A model generated the notes under the pieces. It saw nothing but the letters and a program-made list of their open reading frames with translations. It searched no databases and was not told the DNA's origin. Shown here piece by piece: positions 18,056 to 26,909 of a DNA stretch of 64,000 nt. The DNA comes from Chitinophagaceae bacterium (GTDB taxonomy: Bacteria; Bacteroidota; Bacteroidia; Chitinophagales; Chitinophagaceae), in the NCBI GenBank assembly GCA_016721725.1, contig JADKHN010000001.1, forward strand, positions 124,001 to 188,000, read 5' to 3'. How positions within the stretch are numbered: position 1 is the first letter of the stretch; each line of letters begins with the position of its first letter. The position numbers were made by a program, and so were the translations under genes.

Positions 18056-20554
18056 CTATTCTTCATAATAGACTCTTTTCACCCTTTGCGAGATCCCGGT
18101 CAGAATTTCATAAGGGATGGTCCCGGCCGCGGAGGCCATTTCGGCAACAGGCAGCTTTTCTCCGAAAACGATCACTTCATCACCTTCCCTTACCTCCAGG
18201 CCGGTAACGTCCAGCATGGTCATATCCATACAAACATTCCCAACAACCGGTACCATTTGTCCGTTCACCCACATGCTTCCTTTGCCGTTACTCAGGATCC
18301 TCGGGTATCCGTCGGCATAACCGATCCGGACCGTCGCGATCCTGGAGTCACGCTCAACAACGCCTTTACGGCTGTACCCTACTGTTTCACCTGCCTTAAC
18401 CGTTTTCAATTGCGAGATGGTGGTCTTGAGTGTGGTCACATTGCGTAATTGCTGCTGCATGGCCGGGTTACTGTCCACCCCATACAACCCGATCCCGAGC
18501 CTGACCATGTCCAACTGAAATTCTTTATGCCGGTGTATCGCCGATGTATTGGCCAGATGACACAGGCAGGGATAACCGAGCACTTCCCGGATCTGTTTGC
18601 AACCCTGTAAAAACTGATCAGACTGTAAACGGGTGAACTCATCATGTGCGGCGGAATCACTGGCAGCCAGATGCGAAAAAATGGTTTGCACTTTAAAGGT
18701 CGCTGATGCCTTAAGTCTTTCGCACAAAGCGGCCATATCGCCGGGTTCAAATCCGAGCCGCCGCATACCGGTATCCAGTTTGATGTGCACCGGGTATAAA
18801 TGGACGGCTGAACGACGCAGGTAATGTTCAAAGGCCTCTAAAATCCCGAATGAAAATAATTCAGGTTCCAGGTTATATTGCAGTAAGACGTCAAAAGTGG
18901 ATTCCTCCGCATTCATCACCATGATGGGCAGGGTGATGCCGGACCTCCTGAGTTCCACGCCCTCGTCGGCATAAGCGACCGCCAGGTAATCCACTTTATG
19001 GAACTGCAACAGGCTGGCGATCTCAAAGCTGCCGCTTCCATAACTGAAAGCCTTGACCATGGCCATTAACCTGACGCCGGGATCCAGCAAACCCTGGTAA
19101 GCGGCGAGGTTGTGAGTGATGGCATTGAGGTTGATCTCGAGGACCGTCTGGTGGACCTTTTGTTCCAGTAAATGGCTGATCTGTTCGAACTCGAATAACC
19201 GGGCCCCCTTGAGCAGGATCGTTTCATCATGAAAGTGCTGGGCATGAAAATGCTGTTTGAAATCATCGGTTGACAGGAAGAAAGCCCGTTCAGCGATCGG
19301 GTCGAATACCTGTTGATGACGGCAAAGTTCGGGACCGATACCGATGAAACGGTTGATGTTCTTTTGCCGGAGAATGCCAGCGATGGCCTGATAGAGTTCC
19401 AGGCTGCTCTTCCCGGATTGAAGGATGTCACTCAGGACCAGCGTTCTTTTCTTATGCTGCTGTTGTTGTTGGAGAAAATCGAGGGCGATGGTCAGGGAAT
19501 TGATGTCGGCGCTGTAGCTGTCGTTGATGACCGAACAATGATTGATGCCCTGTTTGAGTTCGAGCCGCATTTCAACGGGCCTCAGCTGTAACATGCGTTC
19601 AGCGACCTGGCCGGTATCAACACCCATTTCCAGCATGACCGAACAACAGGTGATGGCATTTTCAACAGAAGCCTCATCCGTGAAGGGGATGGTAAAATCA
19701 ATTGTGCCGGATCGGTATTGCAGGCATACGGCCGTTTGAGAAGCTGTCTTTTCGATCGAAAGGATCTGTAGCGTGGATTCCGTCTTTCTACCCCAGGAGA
19801 ACAGCCTGAATCCGGCTTCCGGACGAACATTATTCCTGAAATTGGTAACAGCCTCCTGGATATCCGGGTCATCGGCGTTGTAGATGAGCACTTCACTGTT
19901 CAGGAAAAGCTTCAGTTTCTCATTTACCTTCTGGCGGATGTTCAAAAAGCCCTCGCTGTGCGCTTCCCCGATATTGGTAAAGACCCCGATGGTGGGCAGG
20001 ATGATCTTTTCCAGCCTTTGCATTTCATCGGGCTGCGAAATGCCGGCTTCAAAGATCCCCAAAGTATGTCCGCTGTCCATCTGCCAGACGCTCAGGGGAA
20101 CACCGATCTGTGAATTATAACTTTTCGGGCTTCGTACCACCTGATGATCCGGCTGCAGCAACTGGTAAAGCCATTCTTTCACGATGGTTTTCCCATTGCT
20201 GCCGGTGATGCCGATGACGGGAATGCTGAACTGCCTTCGGTGATGGGCAGCCAGCAGATGCAACGCCTGCAGGACATCCGGCACCTGGAGTATATTGGCC
20301 TTTGGATATTGCTGACCCGTTTCCCCGTTGAAATGCTCATCAACCACAAAGGTCCTCACCCCTTTTTCATACAGTTCGGCAATGAAAAGATTGCCATTCC
20401 TTCTCGGGCCGCTCAGGGCAAAGAAGACTGATGCTGAAGGAAACAATAGCTTCCGGCTGTCGAGCAGCAGGTGCCCGATCGGCATATCTCCGGGCTGTTG
20501 CAGGAATTTTGCCCGGATGATGGTCGCGATTTGAGAAACGGTATAGGTCAGCAT
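18056..20554 (-). CDS. murF-alr: Bifunctional UDP-MurNAc-tripeptide--D-Ala-D-Ala ligase / alanine racemase
   Basis: This 832-aa fusion carries two consecutive steps of D-alanine use in peptidoglycan synthesis. The N-terminal half is MurF: a Mur-ligase ATP loop GITGSNGKTIVKEW (about 115-128), then the central (NIGEAHSEGF) and C-terminal (VINDSYSADINSL) domains. The C-terminal half is alanine racemase, with the PLP lysine in MAMVKAFSYGSG near residue 500 and the C-terminal VGYSRKG and RIGYADGYPR motifs (catalytic Tyr region). Fused murF-alr is known in Bacteroidota, where the racemase supplies D-Ala for the dipeptide MurF attaches. It is transcribed toward lspA, 74 bases away. Confidence 0.95.
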   Translation of the reverse strand: MLTYTVSQIATIIRAKFLQQPGDMPIGHLLLDSRKLLFPSASVFFALSGPRRNGNLFIAELYEKGVRTFVVDEHFNGETGQQYPKANILQVPDVLQALHLLAAHHRRQFSIPVIGITGSNGKTIVKEWLYQLLQPDHQVVRSPKSYNSQIGVPLSVWQMDSGHTLGIFEAGISQPDEMQRLEKIILPTIGVFTNIGEAHSEGFLNIRQKVNEKLKLFLNSEVLIYNADDPDIQEAVTNFRNNVRPEAGFRLFSWGRKTESTLQILSIEKTASQTAVCLQYRSGTIDFTIPFTDEASVENAITCCSVMLEMGVDTGQVAERMLQLRPVEMRLELKQGINHCSVINDSYSADINSLTIALDFLQQQQQHKKRTLVLSDILQSGKSSLELYQAIAGILRQKNINRFIGIGPELCRHQQVFDPIAERAFFLSTDDFKQHFHAQHFHDETILLKGARLFEFEQISHLLEQKVHQTVLEINLNAITHNLAAYQGLLDPGVRLMAMVKAFSYGSGSFEIASLLQFHKVDYLAVAYADEGVELRRSGITLPIMVMNAEESTFDVLLQYNLEPELFSFGILEAFEHYLRRSAVHLYPVHIKLDTGMRRLGFEPGDMAALCERLKASATFKVQTIFSHLAASDSAAHDEFTRLQSDQFLQGCKQIREVLGYPCLCHLANTSAIHRHKEFQLDMVRLGIGLYGVDSNPAMQQQLRNVTTLKTTISQLKTVKAGETVGYSRKGVVERDSRIATVRIGYADGYPRILSNGKGSMWVNGQMVPVVGNVCMDMTMLDVTGLEVREGDEVIVFGEKLPVAEMASAAGTIPYEILTGISQRVKRVYYEE

Positions 20555-20605
20555 AAAAGATTATTACTATCGGGCTAATGATCTGCAGGGATCAGGGCTA
20601 TTCCA

Positions 20606-21559
20606 TTAATTATTCTTAGGCACTCCTTTCCGGGTATGCCGGATCGAGTAAATGATCGAACCGCTGATACAAATGATGATCACCAGTAAGGATACCCAGA
20701 TGGGCAGATGGATCCATTCTTCCACCAGCATTTTAACACCGATGAACAACAATACGATCGCGATGCCCTGTTGCAGGAAATCGAATTTATCGGCCGCACC
20801 CCTCAGTAAAAAGAAGAGGCTGCGTAAACCCAGCACGGCGAATATGTTGGAGGAATAGATCAGCAGTTTTTTTTCCGGATCGGGGATGACGGAAAAAACG
20901 GCGGGGATCGAATCCACCGCGAAAACGATGTCGATCAATCCCAGCATTACCACCACCATCGACAATTTCGTAAAATAGGCTTTGCTGTTCTTTACGATGA
21001 TGAACTGCCCGTTCGGTTCTTCATCCGTAGTACGCATGAATTTACGCATGAACCGGTAAGCCCAGTTGTTCTTGGGGTCGAATTCCGCCTCATTGCCCTG
21101 CAGGAACAATTTGATACCCGTATAGACCAGGAAGGCGCCAAAAATGTACATGATCCAGCTGAACCTGGCCACCAGCGAGGTTCCCGCGGCGATGAACCCG
21201 ATCCGGAACAGGATGGCCATCAGGATGCCCAGGAGGAGGACACGGGAATAATTGGCCTCCTTCACCTTGAAAAAAGAGAAGATGATGATGAACACAAAGA
21301 TGTTATCAATCGACAGGGACCATTCGAGCAGGTAAGCGGACAGGTACAGGATGGCGTCCTCACGGCCATTCCCATTGTCATTCTCGAACCAGATGAACGC
21401 GCAGAAAGCGAAAGAAAGAAAGACCCAGAAGATGGTCTGCACCAGCGCGTCATTCATCTTGATCACCTGGTTCTTCTTGCTGAGCAGGCCCAGGTCGAAG
21501 ACCAGGGCGATGATGATGACGGCACCGAAGACCAGGTATATCAGCAATGTTTTATCCAT
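20606..21559 (-). CDS. TerC/Alx-family integral membrane protein
   Basis: This 317-aa polytopic membrane protein of the TerC/Alx family has about nine hydrophobic segments. The family signature is SIDNIFVFIIIF, and a second acidic motif lies in IDIVFAVDSIPAVFSV. The conserved Asp residues sit within the membrane in relatives and are linked to metal (Mn2+) export or tellurite/alkaline-pH responses. The cytoplasmic loop before the VMLGLIDIVF segment is charged (FDPKNNWAYRFMRKFMRTTDEEPN), as in the Alx subfamily. It is 3 bases after gldG on the map but upstream in the other direction of transcription order (gldF, gldG, terC), so it may be the last cistron of the gld transcript. Confidence 0.9.
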   Translation of the reverse strand: MDKTLLIYLVFGAVIIIALVFDLGLLSKKNQVIKMNDALVQTIFWVFLSFAFCAFIWFENDNGNGREDAILYLSAYLLEWSLSIDNIFVFIIIFSFFKVKEANYSRVLLLGILMAILFRIGFIAAGTSLVARFSWIMYIFGAFLVYTGIKLFLQGNEAEFDPKNNWAYRFMRKFMRTTDEEPNGQFIIVKNSKAYFTKLSMVVVMLGLIDIVFAVDSIPAVFSVIPDPEKKLLIYSSNIFAVLGLRSLFFLLRGAADKFDFLQQGIAIVLLFIGVKMLVEEWIHLPIWVSLLVIIICISGSIIYSIRHTRKGVPKNN

Positions 21560-21562
21560 GGG

Positions 21563-23275
21563 TTAACGCGAGTATTTTCTTTTACGCCGCCACTGGTAAA
21601 TTAAGGCAAATAAGACCAACAGCAAAACCGGAAGGGCGATATTCAGCAGTTGCCAGGTGGTTCGCTGCTCGTCGGCCTTTTTCTTATCGAGCAACCGGAG
21701 GGTATAATCCTTGGACTTGGCTTCCAGCAAACCGGAAGTATTCAAGAGGTAATCCAGGCAATTCTGGATGAAATCCCGGTTGGCAAAAGGGTATTGGTAT
21801 TGCGACCCGGCGGTGAACCGGTTCATGCCCATGGCCAGCGGTTCATTCTTGACGACCGCATTCAAAGCCATATCTCCATCGGCGATGATGATCATTTTAT
21901 TATCGACCAGGCATTCCGGCCTGAATGTCCCACCGTATTTGGCCAGGCTGTCGGCATAGGCCGCGGGCAAGCGGTTCTTGAACAGGGATTGAAATTTCCC
22001 TTCCAGCAAGACCGCTACCGGGATATCGGCTTTTTTGAATTTGTCATCTTCCGGCGCATTCACGTTCTCCGAACCGCTGATCAGCGCCGGGGTTGAAATG
22101 GTCCTGGCATGAGCGGATGAACTGAGCAGGATGGTTTTCCGGATGCCTTCTGCTTCCACCGTATCGATCGAATTGGCGAATTGAGTGGATACCAATCCCA
22201 GGTTCCGGTTGATGATGTGGTTGGACTTGGATTCCAGCAAGGGAAAATAATTCCAGTGGAGGTAATCCATCTGGTCGCTGCCATTGACCATGAAAGGAAG
22301 GAAATCGCATTGCAGGTCCATCAGCAGGTCACTGTTGACCCTGGCTCCGTAACGAAAGGTCAGGTCATTGAGTTCAAGGCCGCGGTCGTAAGCCACAACC
22401 CGGTTATCCAGGCTTTGCAGGCTGTCGAGTTCGGCGTTCAGCTTATCCATCAGCATCAGCAATTTTCCTCCCCGCATCACAAACTGGTCGATCTTGAGCT
22501 TGGCCTCGTTGCTGAAGGGCTGGCTGGGCTTGACGATCATCAGCAACTTGAAGGTATCAGGGATGACCGGTTGCGTGTTGAGGTTGAAGGTAAACAGGTT
22601 GTAATCGGGTCGTAAGACATTCTCAACCAGGTCGTAGGTAACATAGCTGCCAACCGGCGGCTCGCCGTTACCGATAGAATAAGCCACCATCGGCTTATCG
22701 GATTGCGTAAGCTTATAGATGGCATCGGCGAATTTGAATTCCATCATCGCCTCCGCGCTGTTGAGTTCGGCCGGCGTGACAAAGGTCTTGTTCCCGGAAT
22801 AGAGATTCACCGGCTGGATCTTCTCTTTATATTTTACCAGCGCGACGGGGAAGACCAATTGTTGTTGTTCGCCGGCTTTCAGTTGCGATTTCAGGTTGAT
22901 GGGATATAAACCCAGTGCGGTGAGGGTATCTCCCCAGGAAGTTTGGGTGCCTTCCAGCACCTCATCCGGACCGATGAAACGGACCGTAAGCTTATTGCCC
23001 GCGACCTCCCGGAATTCCTGCAGGACATCTTCGGTACTGCGGGCGAGTTTTTTAAACCCGCTGGGAAAATCACCCTTGAGAAAGACCTCAACAGTTACCG
23101 GTTCATCCAGTTTTTTCAGGATCTTTTTGGTTGCCGTGGAGAGGGTGAATCTTTTTTCATTAGTGAGGTCCAGACGCGTATGAAATCGGGAGGCCAGCCA
23201 ATTGACCGCGGCCAACCCAATGATCACGGGAATCAACCAGAACCTGCTGCTCAATATGTTGGAGAGGACATTCAT
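21563..23275 (-). CDS. gldG: Gliding-associated ABC transporter substrate-binding protein GldG
   Basis: This 570-aa membrane protein has one N-terminal (about 13-30) and one C-terminal transmembrane helix (LLNIALPVLLLVLFALIYQW), with a large periplasmic region between them. The layout and the N-terminal RLDLTNEKRFTLSTATKKIL are typical of the GldG / ABC-2 auxiliary family. In flavobacteria GldG works with GldF (permease) and GldA (ATPase) and affects gliding motility and surface protein display. Its start codon overlaps the gldF stop by one base (TAATG), which shows tight translational coupling. No gldA ATPase is in this window. Confidence 0.92.
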   Translation of the reverse strand: MNVLSNILSSRFWLIPVIIGLAAVNWLASRFHTRLDLTNEKRFTLSTATKKILKKLDEPVTVEVFLKGDFPSGFKKLARSTEDVLQEFREVAGNKLTVRFIGPDEVLEGTQTSWGDTLTALGLYPINLKSQLKAGEQQQLVFPVALVKYKEKIQPVNLYSGNKTFVTPAELNSAEAMMEFKFADAIYKLTQSDKPMVAYSIGNGEPPVGSYVTYDLVENVLRPDYNLFTFNLNTQPVIPDTFKLLMIVKPSQPFSNEAKLKIDQFVMRGGKLLMLMDKLNAELDSLQSLDNRVVAYDRGLELNDLTFRYGARVNSDLLMDLQCDFLPFMVNGSDQMDYLHWNYFPLLESKSNHIINRNLGLVSTQFANSIDTVEAEGIRKTILLSSSAHARTISTPALISGSENVNAPEDDKFKKADIPVAVLLEGKFQSLFKNRLPAAYADSLAKYGGTFRPECLVDNKMIIIADGDMALNAVVKNEPLAMGMNRFTAGSQYQYPFANRDFIQNCLDYLLNTSGLLEAKSKDYTLRLLDKKKADEQRTTWQLLNIALPVLLLVLFALIYQWRRKRKYSR

Positions 23276-23997
23276 TATTTCCGCTGCAGATTTTTTGAAG
23301 TGATCAGGAGGAAAAGGAAAACGAAACTGGCGAAATAGACCAGGTCCCGGGTATCGAGTACGCCCCTGCTGATGCTCCGGTAATGAAAATCGATACCCAG
23401 CATTTCAGTGTAATAATCAACGCCGCCTGAGAATACCGGCAACCGGCTCAGGGCATTGAATCCAAAATATAAGACCACGCAGGCGAAACAACTGAGTAAA
23501 AAAGACACCACCGCGTTTGAACTGAGGCTGCTGCAGCAGATGCCGATGGCTGCAAAGACGGAGGACAATAAAAACAGTCCGATATAACTGCCGAGGATCC
23601 CGCCACCATCAATTCCTCCCTGTGCACTCAGGCTTTGAATGGTGAATACATAGACCAGGGTGGGAATGATGGCGATGAGCATCACGATGAGTACTGCAAC
23701 ATATTTTCCGGTAACGATCTGCCAGCGGTTCAACGGCCTTGTGATCAGCGTTTCATAGGTGCCGCCCCTGAACTCATCGGAAAAGGTACGCATGGTCAGC
23801 GCAGGCACCAGGAATACCAGGATCCAGGGAGCCAGTTCAAAGAATTTATCCAGGGAGGCATAACCGAAATCAAACAGGTTGCTGTCTTGTAATACGAATA
23901 AAAAAAGGCCATTCACCAATAAAAACAGGATGATGGCGATATAACCGGTTAGGTTACTGAAAAACTGTTTCAACTCTTTTTTGCAAATGCTCCACAT
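23275..23997 (-). CDS. gldF: Gliding-associated ABC transporter permease GldF
   Basis: This is an ABC-2 type permease of 240 aa with six predicted transmembrane segments. The start MWSICKKELKQFFSNLTGYI and the internal DEFRGGTYETLITRPLNRWQIVTGKY are typical of GldF and the wider NosY/ABC-2 family. It should form the membrane channel of the GldAFG complex. It is the first gene of the gldF-gldG unit, whose promoter must lie in the 380-bp gap at 23998-24377. That gap also separates it from the divergent proline-rich gene. Confidence 0.92.
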   Translation of the reverse strand: MWSICKKELKQFFSNLTGYIAIILFLLVNGLFLFVLQDSNLFDFGYASLDKFFELAPWILVFLVPALTMRTFSDEFRGGTYETLITRPLNRWQIVTGKYVAVLIVMLIAIIPTLVYVFTIQSLSAQGGIDGGGILGSYIGLFLLSSVFAAIGICCSSLSSNAVVSFLLSCFACVVLYFGFNALSRLPVFSGGVDYYTEMLGIDFHYRSISRGVLDTRDLVYFASFVFLFLLITSKNLQRK

Positions 23998-24377
23998 ACC
24001 GGTAAAATTGATGCAATTTACTAATTAGCAGCCTATTGAATACTTAATTCTTTCTATTTGAAGGCTTGCCCGGACTTATTTAACAGCATTTTTACCAGCC
24101 GAGCGGGCCTGGCAAATTAATTATCCGGCATTTATGCAGCATTTAGTGAAATGGGTTTGTCTTTATATCCGGATGGAAGTTCGGAGATCGATATTCCATC
24201 CCTTACCATTAACATAGCCCTTTTTTGTATCGCAACCGGTAAATTGACAAACGATCCCATACTGGTTACCTTACAATAAGTTGTTTACCCAAACCAACTG
24301 CAACATCCCGTCATCTTATTTGACGGGATTTTTTTATGGAATCCTTTTCAACCTGCATCAAAAAGAAAAAGAAAACC
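23998..24377. other. 380-bp intergenic region between gldF and the proline-rich gene
   Basis: No credible protein-coding frame is present. The region must hold the gldF promoter (minus strand) and the promoter of the proline-rich gene (plus strand). Its plus-strand right end carries a strong terminator hairpin at 24305-24335, only 42 bases before the next start codon. A transcript ending there would be non-coding. No tRNA fold or riboswitch core was recognised. Confidence 0.5.
24305..24335 (+). terminator. Terminator-type hairpin with no gene in front of it
   Basis: A 9-bp perfect stem (ATCCCGTCA / TGACGGGAT) with a 7-nt loop is followed by six or more T. It faces the plus strand, yet the gene upstream (gldF) is on the minus strand. 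It therefore either ends a small RNA made in the gap or attenuates the proline-rich gene that starts 42 bases later. Confidence 0.75.
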
Positions 24378-24689
24378 ATGAAAAAAACTTTCCTGGCTTT
24401 AGCGGTATGCCTTGTTACCATACCCCTGGCCGCCCAAACAACCAAAACTCCGCCCCCTCCTCCACCTCCGCCACCCGAACTGAATGTCCTCCCGCCCATG
24501 CCGCCTGATGTGCCCTTGGCCCCGCTCCCTCCCCTGGCGCCGATCGACGTTAAACAGGATGAAGTGTCTTTTACACCGCCGGTGATAGTAAAAGATCAAA
24601 CCGGATCAGCCCCGGTTCCGCCACCTCCCCCTCCACCCAGGGCTCCGAAGGCACCCAAGGCGCCCAAGGCACCACCCGCCAAACATTAA
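24378..24689 (+). CDS. Small secreted proline-rich protein
   Basis: This is a 103-aa exported protein. The signal peptide is residues 1-20 (MKKTFLALAV...LAAQ). The mature part is about 40% proline: a run of nine Pro near residues 25-33, a second run of seven near 81-87, and a C-terminal KAPKAPKAP tail ending AKH. I chose the ATG at 24378 because it gives a clean signal peptide. An upstream in-frame ATG at 24336 lies inside the terminator-like leader. The function is unknown. Such Pro-rich/basic tails can span the periplasm or bind peptidoglycan, but nothing here proves that. Runs of CCN codons make the DNA very C-rich. A terminator follows. Confidence 0.75.
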   Translation: MKKTFLALAVCLVTIPLAAQTTKTPPPPPPPPPELNVLPPMPPDVPLAPLPPLAPIDVKQDEVSFTPPVIVKDQTGSAPVPPPPPPPRAPKAPKAPKAPPAKH

Positions 24690-24710
24690 TATGGTATTGA
24701 ATGGATATAA

Positions 24711-24741
24711 AAAAACCCCGGATCTTATCCGGGGTTTATCT
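24711..24741. terminator. Bidirectional terminator between the proline-rich gene and iscA
   Basis: A 10-bp perfect stem (AAACCCCGGA / TCCGGGGTTT, 24713-24722 with 24728-24737) with a 5-nt loop has A-rich sequence on one side and T-rich on the other. It lies between convergent genes and can serve both. Confidence 0.88.
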
Positions 24742-24760
24742 TTTCAAGAATATAAATCTG

Positions 24761-25111
24761 TTACACTGCGAAACTCTCTCCACAACCGCAACTTCTGCTG
24801 GCATTGGGGTTGTTGAAATAAAAACCCTTGCCGTTGAGACCGTCACTGAATTCCAGTTCCGTATTCACGAGGTAAAGGAAGCTCTTGAGATCGCATACGA
24901 TCCTGATCCCCTTGTCCTCAAAGACCTGGTCCATCGGTTTCACCTCATTGTCAAAATCGAGCTTATAACTCAACCCGCTGCAACCTCCGCCCACGACACC
25001 CACACGAAGGAAGTAAGCTGGGTCGTTGCCGATACCGGCATCTTCCATCAGTTTTACCACCTTGGCTTTTGCCTTATCTGAAATGAATATGGAATTGTCT
25101 GTTGCTACCAT
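24761..25111 (-). CDS. iscA: A-type iron-sulfur carrier (IscA/HesB family)
   Basis: This 116-aa protein accepts Fe-S clusters or iron from the scaffold and hands them to target proteins. The three conserved cysteines are present: Cys44 in GGGCSGLSY, and Cys108 and Cys110 in SCGCGESFAV at the C-terminus. It is the last gene of iscS-iscU-iscA, 25 bases after iscU. Sequence alone does not separate IscA from ErpA or SufA. The neighbours favour the ISC naming. Confidence 0.92.
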   Translation of the reverse strand: MVATDNSIFISDKAKAKVVKLMEDAGIGNDPAYFLRVGVVGGGCSGLSYKLDFDNEVKPMDQVFEDKGIRIVCDLKSFLYLVNTELEFSDGLNGKGFYFNNPNASRSCGCGESFAV

Positions 25112-25136
25112 AAATTGAATTTATAATTCAGCATTT

Positions 25137-25556
25137 CTAATGAACAACGCTCTCTTCGAACTTGATCGCTTCCATGCCGTTCTTGGTCCGGTAATCGTTG
25201 ATCGCCGCTTTGATCGCGTCTTCAGCCAGGACCGAACAATGGATCTTCACCGGTGGCAGGTTCAGTTCTTCCACGATATCCATATTATCGATCTTCAGCG
25301 CTTCATCCACGCTTTTTCCTTTCAGCCATTCGGTGGCCAGGGATGATGATGCAATGGCGGAGCCGCAACCGAAGGTCTTGAACTTGGCGTCGGTGATCAT
25401 TCCTGTCGCATCATCCACCTCGATCTGCAGGCGCATCACATCCCCGCATTCAGGTGCTCCAACCAGGCCGGTACCTACGTTCTTGGAGCTCTTGTCGAGC
25501 GTACCCACGTTCTTGGGATTTTGGTAGTGGTCGATCACTTTTTCTGAATATGCCAT
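25137..25556 (-). CDS. iscU: Fe-S cluster scaffold protein IscU
   Basis: This 139-aa scaffold protein has nascent clusters built on it. The three cluster ligand cysteines are Cys37 (GAPECGDVM), Cys64 (KTFGCGSAIASSS) and Cys107 (KIHCSVLAEDAI). The IscU-specific N-terminus (YSEKVIDHYQNPKNVG) favours IscU over SufU, which has a longer insert. The LPPVKIHCSV segment, at about 100-109, is the chaperone-recognition site in IscU relatives. No hscA or hscB is adjacent. It lies about 100 bases after iscS with an inverted repeat between them. Confidence 0.95.
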   Translation of the reverse strand: MAYSEKVIDHYQNPKNVGTLDKSSKNVGTGLVGAPECGDVMRLQIEVDDATGMITDAKFKTFGCGSAIASSSLATEWLKGKSVDEALKIDNMDIVEELNLPPVKIHCSVLAEDAIKAAINDYRTKNGMEAIKFEESVVH

Positions 25557-25569
25557 TTTGATTATTTTT

Positions 25570-25648
25570 AAATGTTGAATTTTAAATGTTGAATTTTGAA
25601 TTAGAATACTGAACCAGAATCATCATTTACAATTCAAAATTCAGCATT
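25570..25648. repeat. AT-rich tandem and inverted repeat between iscS and iscU
   Basis: A 14-bp unit (AAATGTTGAATTTT) is repeated in tandem at 25570-25583 and 25584-25597. A perfect 13-bp inverted repeat (TGAATTTTGAATT at 25590-25602, its complement at 25631-25643) extends with one mismatch to about 18 bp. It can fold as a long weak hairpin in the iscS-iscU transcript. Confidence 0.8.
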
Positions 25649-25657
25649 CAAAATAAT

Positions 25658-26875
25658 CTAGTGCGCTGCCCACTCGATCGTGCTCAGGTCGATGCCTTCC
25701 TTGTACATTTCCCAGAGCGGACTCATTTCCCTTAACTTCAAAACGGTCTCGCTGATCGCTTTGATGGTATAGTCGATCTGTTCTTCATTGGTGAAACGAC
25801 CCAGTCCGAAACGAAGCGAAGAATGAGCCAGGTCGTCTCCCAGTCCCAGAGCTTTCAATACATAGCTCGGTTCCAAAGAGGCAGAGGTACAGGCCGATCC
25901 GCTGCTTAAGGCGATATTCTTGTTGAATCCCATCAGCAATCCCTCTCCTTCAACATGTTTGAAAGAGATATTGGCCACATGCGGCAGGCGGTGTTCGCGG
26001 CTGCCATTCACATAGGCTTCTTCGAGTTTCAGTAATTCAGTCTCCAGTTTATCACGTAAGATGGAAATGCGTTTCGTATCCGCTTCCATTTCGAGCATGC
26101 ATAATTCACAGGCCTTCCCAAATCCCACGATACCGGGAACATTGAGCGTGCCGCTGCGCATGCCGCGTTCATGTCCGCCGCCGTCCATCTGGGCCGTTAC
26201 TTTGACACGGGGGTTCTTGCGACGCACATACAAAGCGCCAACACCCTTGGGGCCGTACATTTTATGCGCAGTGAATGCCATCAGGTCGATCCCATCCTTA
26301 TTCACATCAACGGGTATCTTACCTACCGCCTGGGTACCGTCAGTGAAGAGCAAGACGCCGTTCTTACGGGCGATGGCGCTGATCTCGGGGATGGGCATCA
26401 CCGTGCCGATCTCGTTATTGGCGTACATGATGGAGATCAGGATGGTGGTAGGTTTGATGGCGGCTTCCAGTTCCTTCAGGTCGATGAGGCCGTCAGGCTT
26501 CACCTGGAGATACGTGACCTCGCCACCCATTTTTTCAATGTGTTTGCAGGTATCCAGGACCGCTTTATGCTCTGTGGTGGCAGTAATGATATGATTCCCC
26601 TTGCTGGCGTACATTTCATAGACGCCTTTCAGGGCCAGGTTATCGGCCTCGGTTGCGCCGGAAGTGAAAATGATCTCCTTGGGGTCAGCGCCGATCAGTT
26701 TGGCCACCTGCTCGCGGGCATAATCGACCGCTTCCTCGGCTTCCCAGCCAAAGGGGTGGTTACGACTGGCGGCATTGCCAAAATGCTCCATGAAATAGGG
26801 GGTCATGGCCTCGAAAACGCGGGGATCCATGGGCGTAGTGGCATTATTGTCCAGGTAGATGGGTAATTTCAACAT
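25658..26875 (-). CDS. iscS: Cysteine desulfurase IscS
   Basis: This PLP enzyme takes sulfur from cysteine for Fe-S clusters and thiolated tRNA. It is 405 aa, the IscS length. The N-terminus PIYLDNNATTPMDPRV is typical. The PLP lysine is Lys205 (FTAHKMYGPKG). The persulfide cysteine is Cys329 in SSGSACTSAS, on the long mobile loop that marks group I (IscS/NifS) enzymes. It is the first gene of the isc operon and has a good candidate promoter just upstream. It diverges from methylmalonyl-CoA epimerase. No iscR regulator gene is next to it. Confidence 0.96.
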   Translation of the reverse strand: MLKLPIYLDNNATTPMDPRVFEAMTPYFMEHFGNAASRNHPFGWEAEEAVDYAREQVAKLIGADPKEIIFTSGATEADNLALKGVYEMYASKGNHIITATTEHKAVLDTCKHIEKMGGEVTYLQVKPDGLIDLKELEAAIKPTTILISIMYANNEIGTVMPIPEISAIARKNGVLLFTDGTQAVGKIPVDVNKDGIDLMAFTAHKMYGPKGVGALYVRRKNPRVKVTAQMDGGGHERGMRSGTLNVPGIVGFGKACELCMLEMEADTKRISILRDKLETELLKLEEAYVNGSREHRLPHVANISFKHVEGEGLLMGFNKNIALSSGSACTSASLEPSYVLKALGLGDDLAHSSLRFGLGRFTNEEQIDYTIKAISETVLKLREMSPLWEMYKEGIDLSTIEWAAH

Positions 26876-26909
26876 AAAATCCGACTGTTTAGTTTCTGTC
26901 TTAATAACG

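Noticed and set aside
23998..24377. tRNA or riboswitch in the 380-bp gap
   Set aside because: No cloverleaf, anticodon arm or known riboswitch core could be recognised by eye. Only the terminator hairpin is clear.
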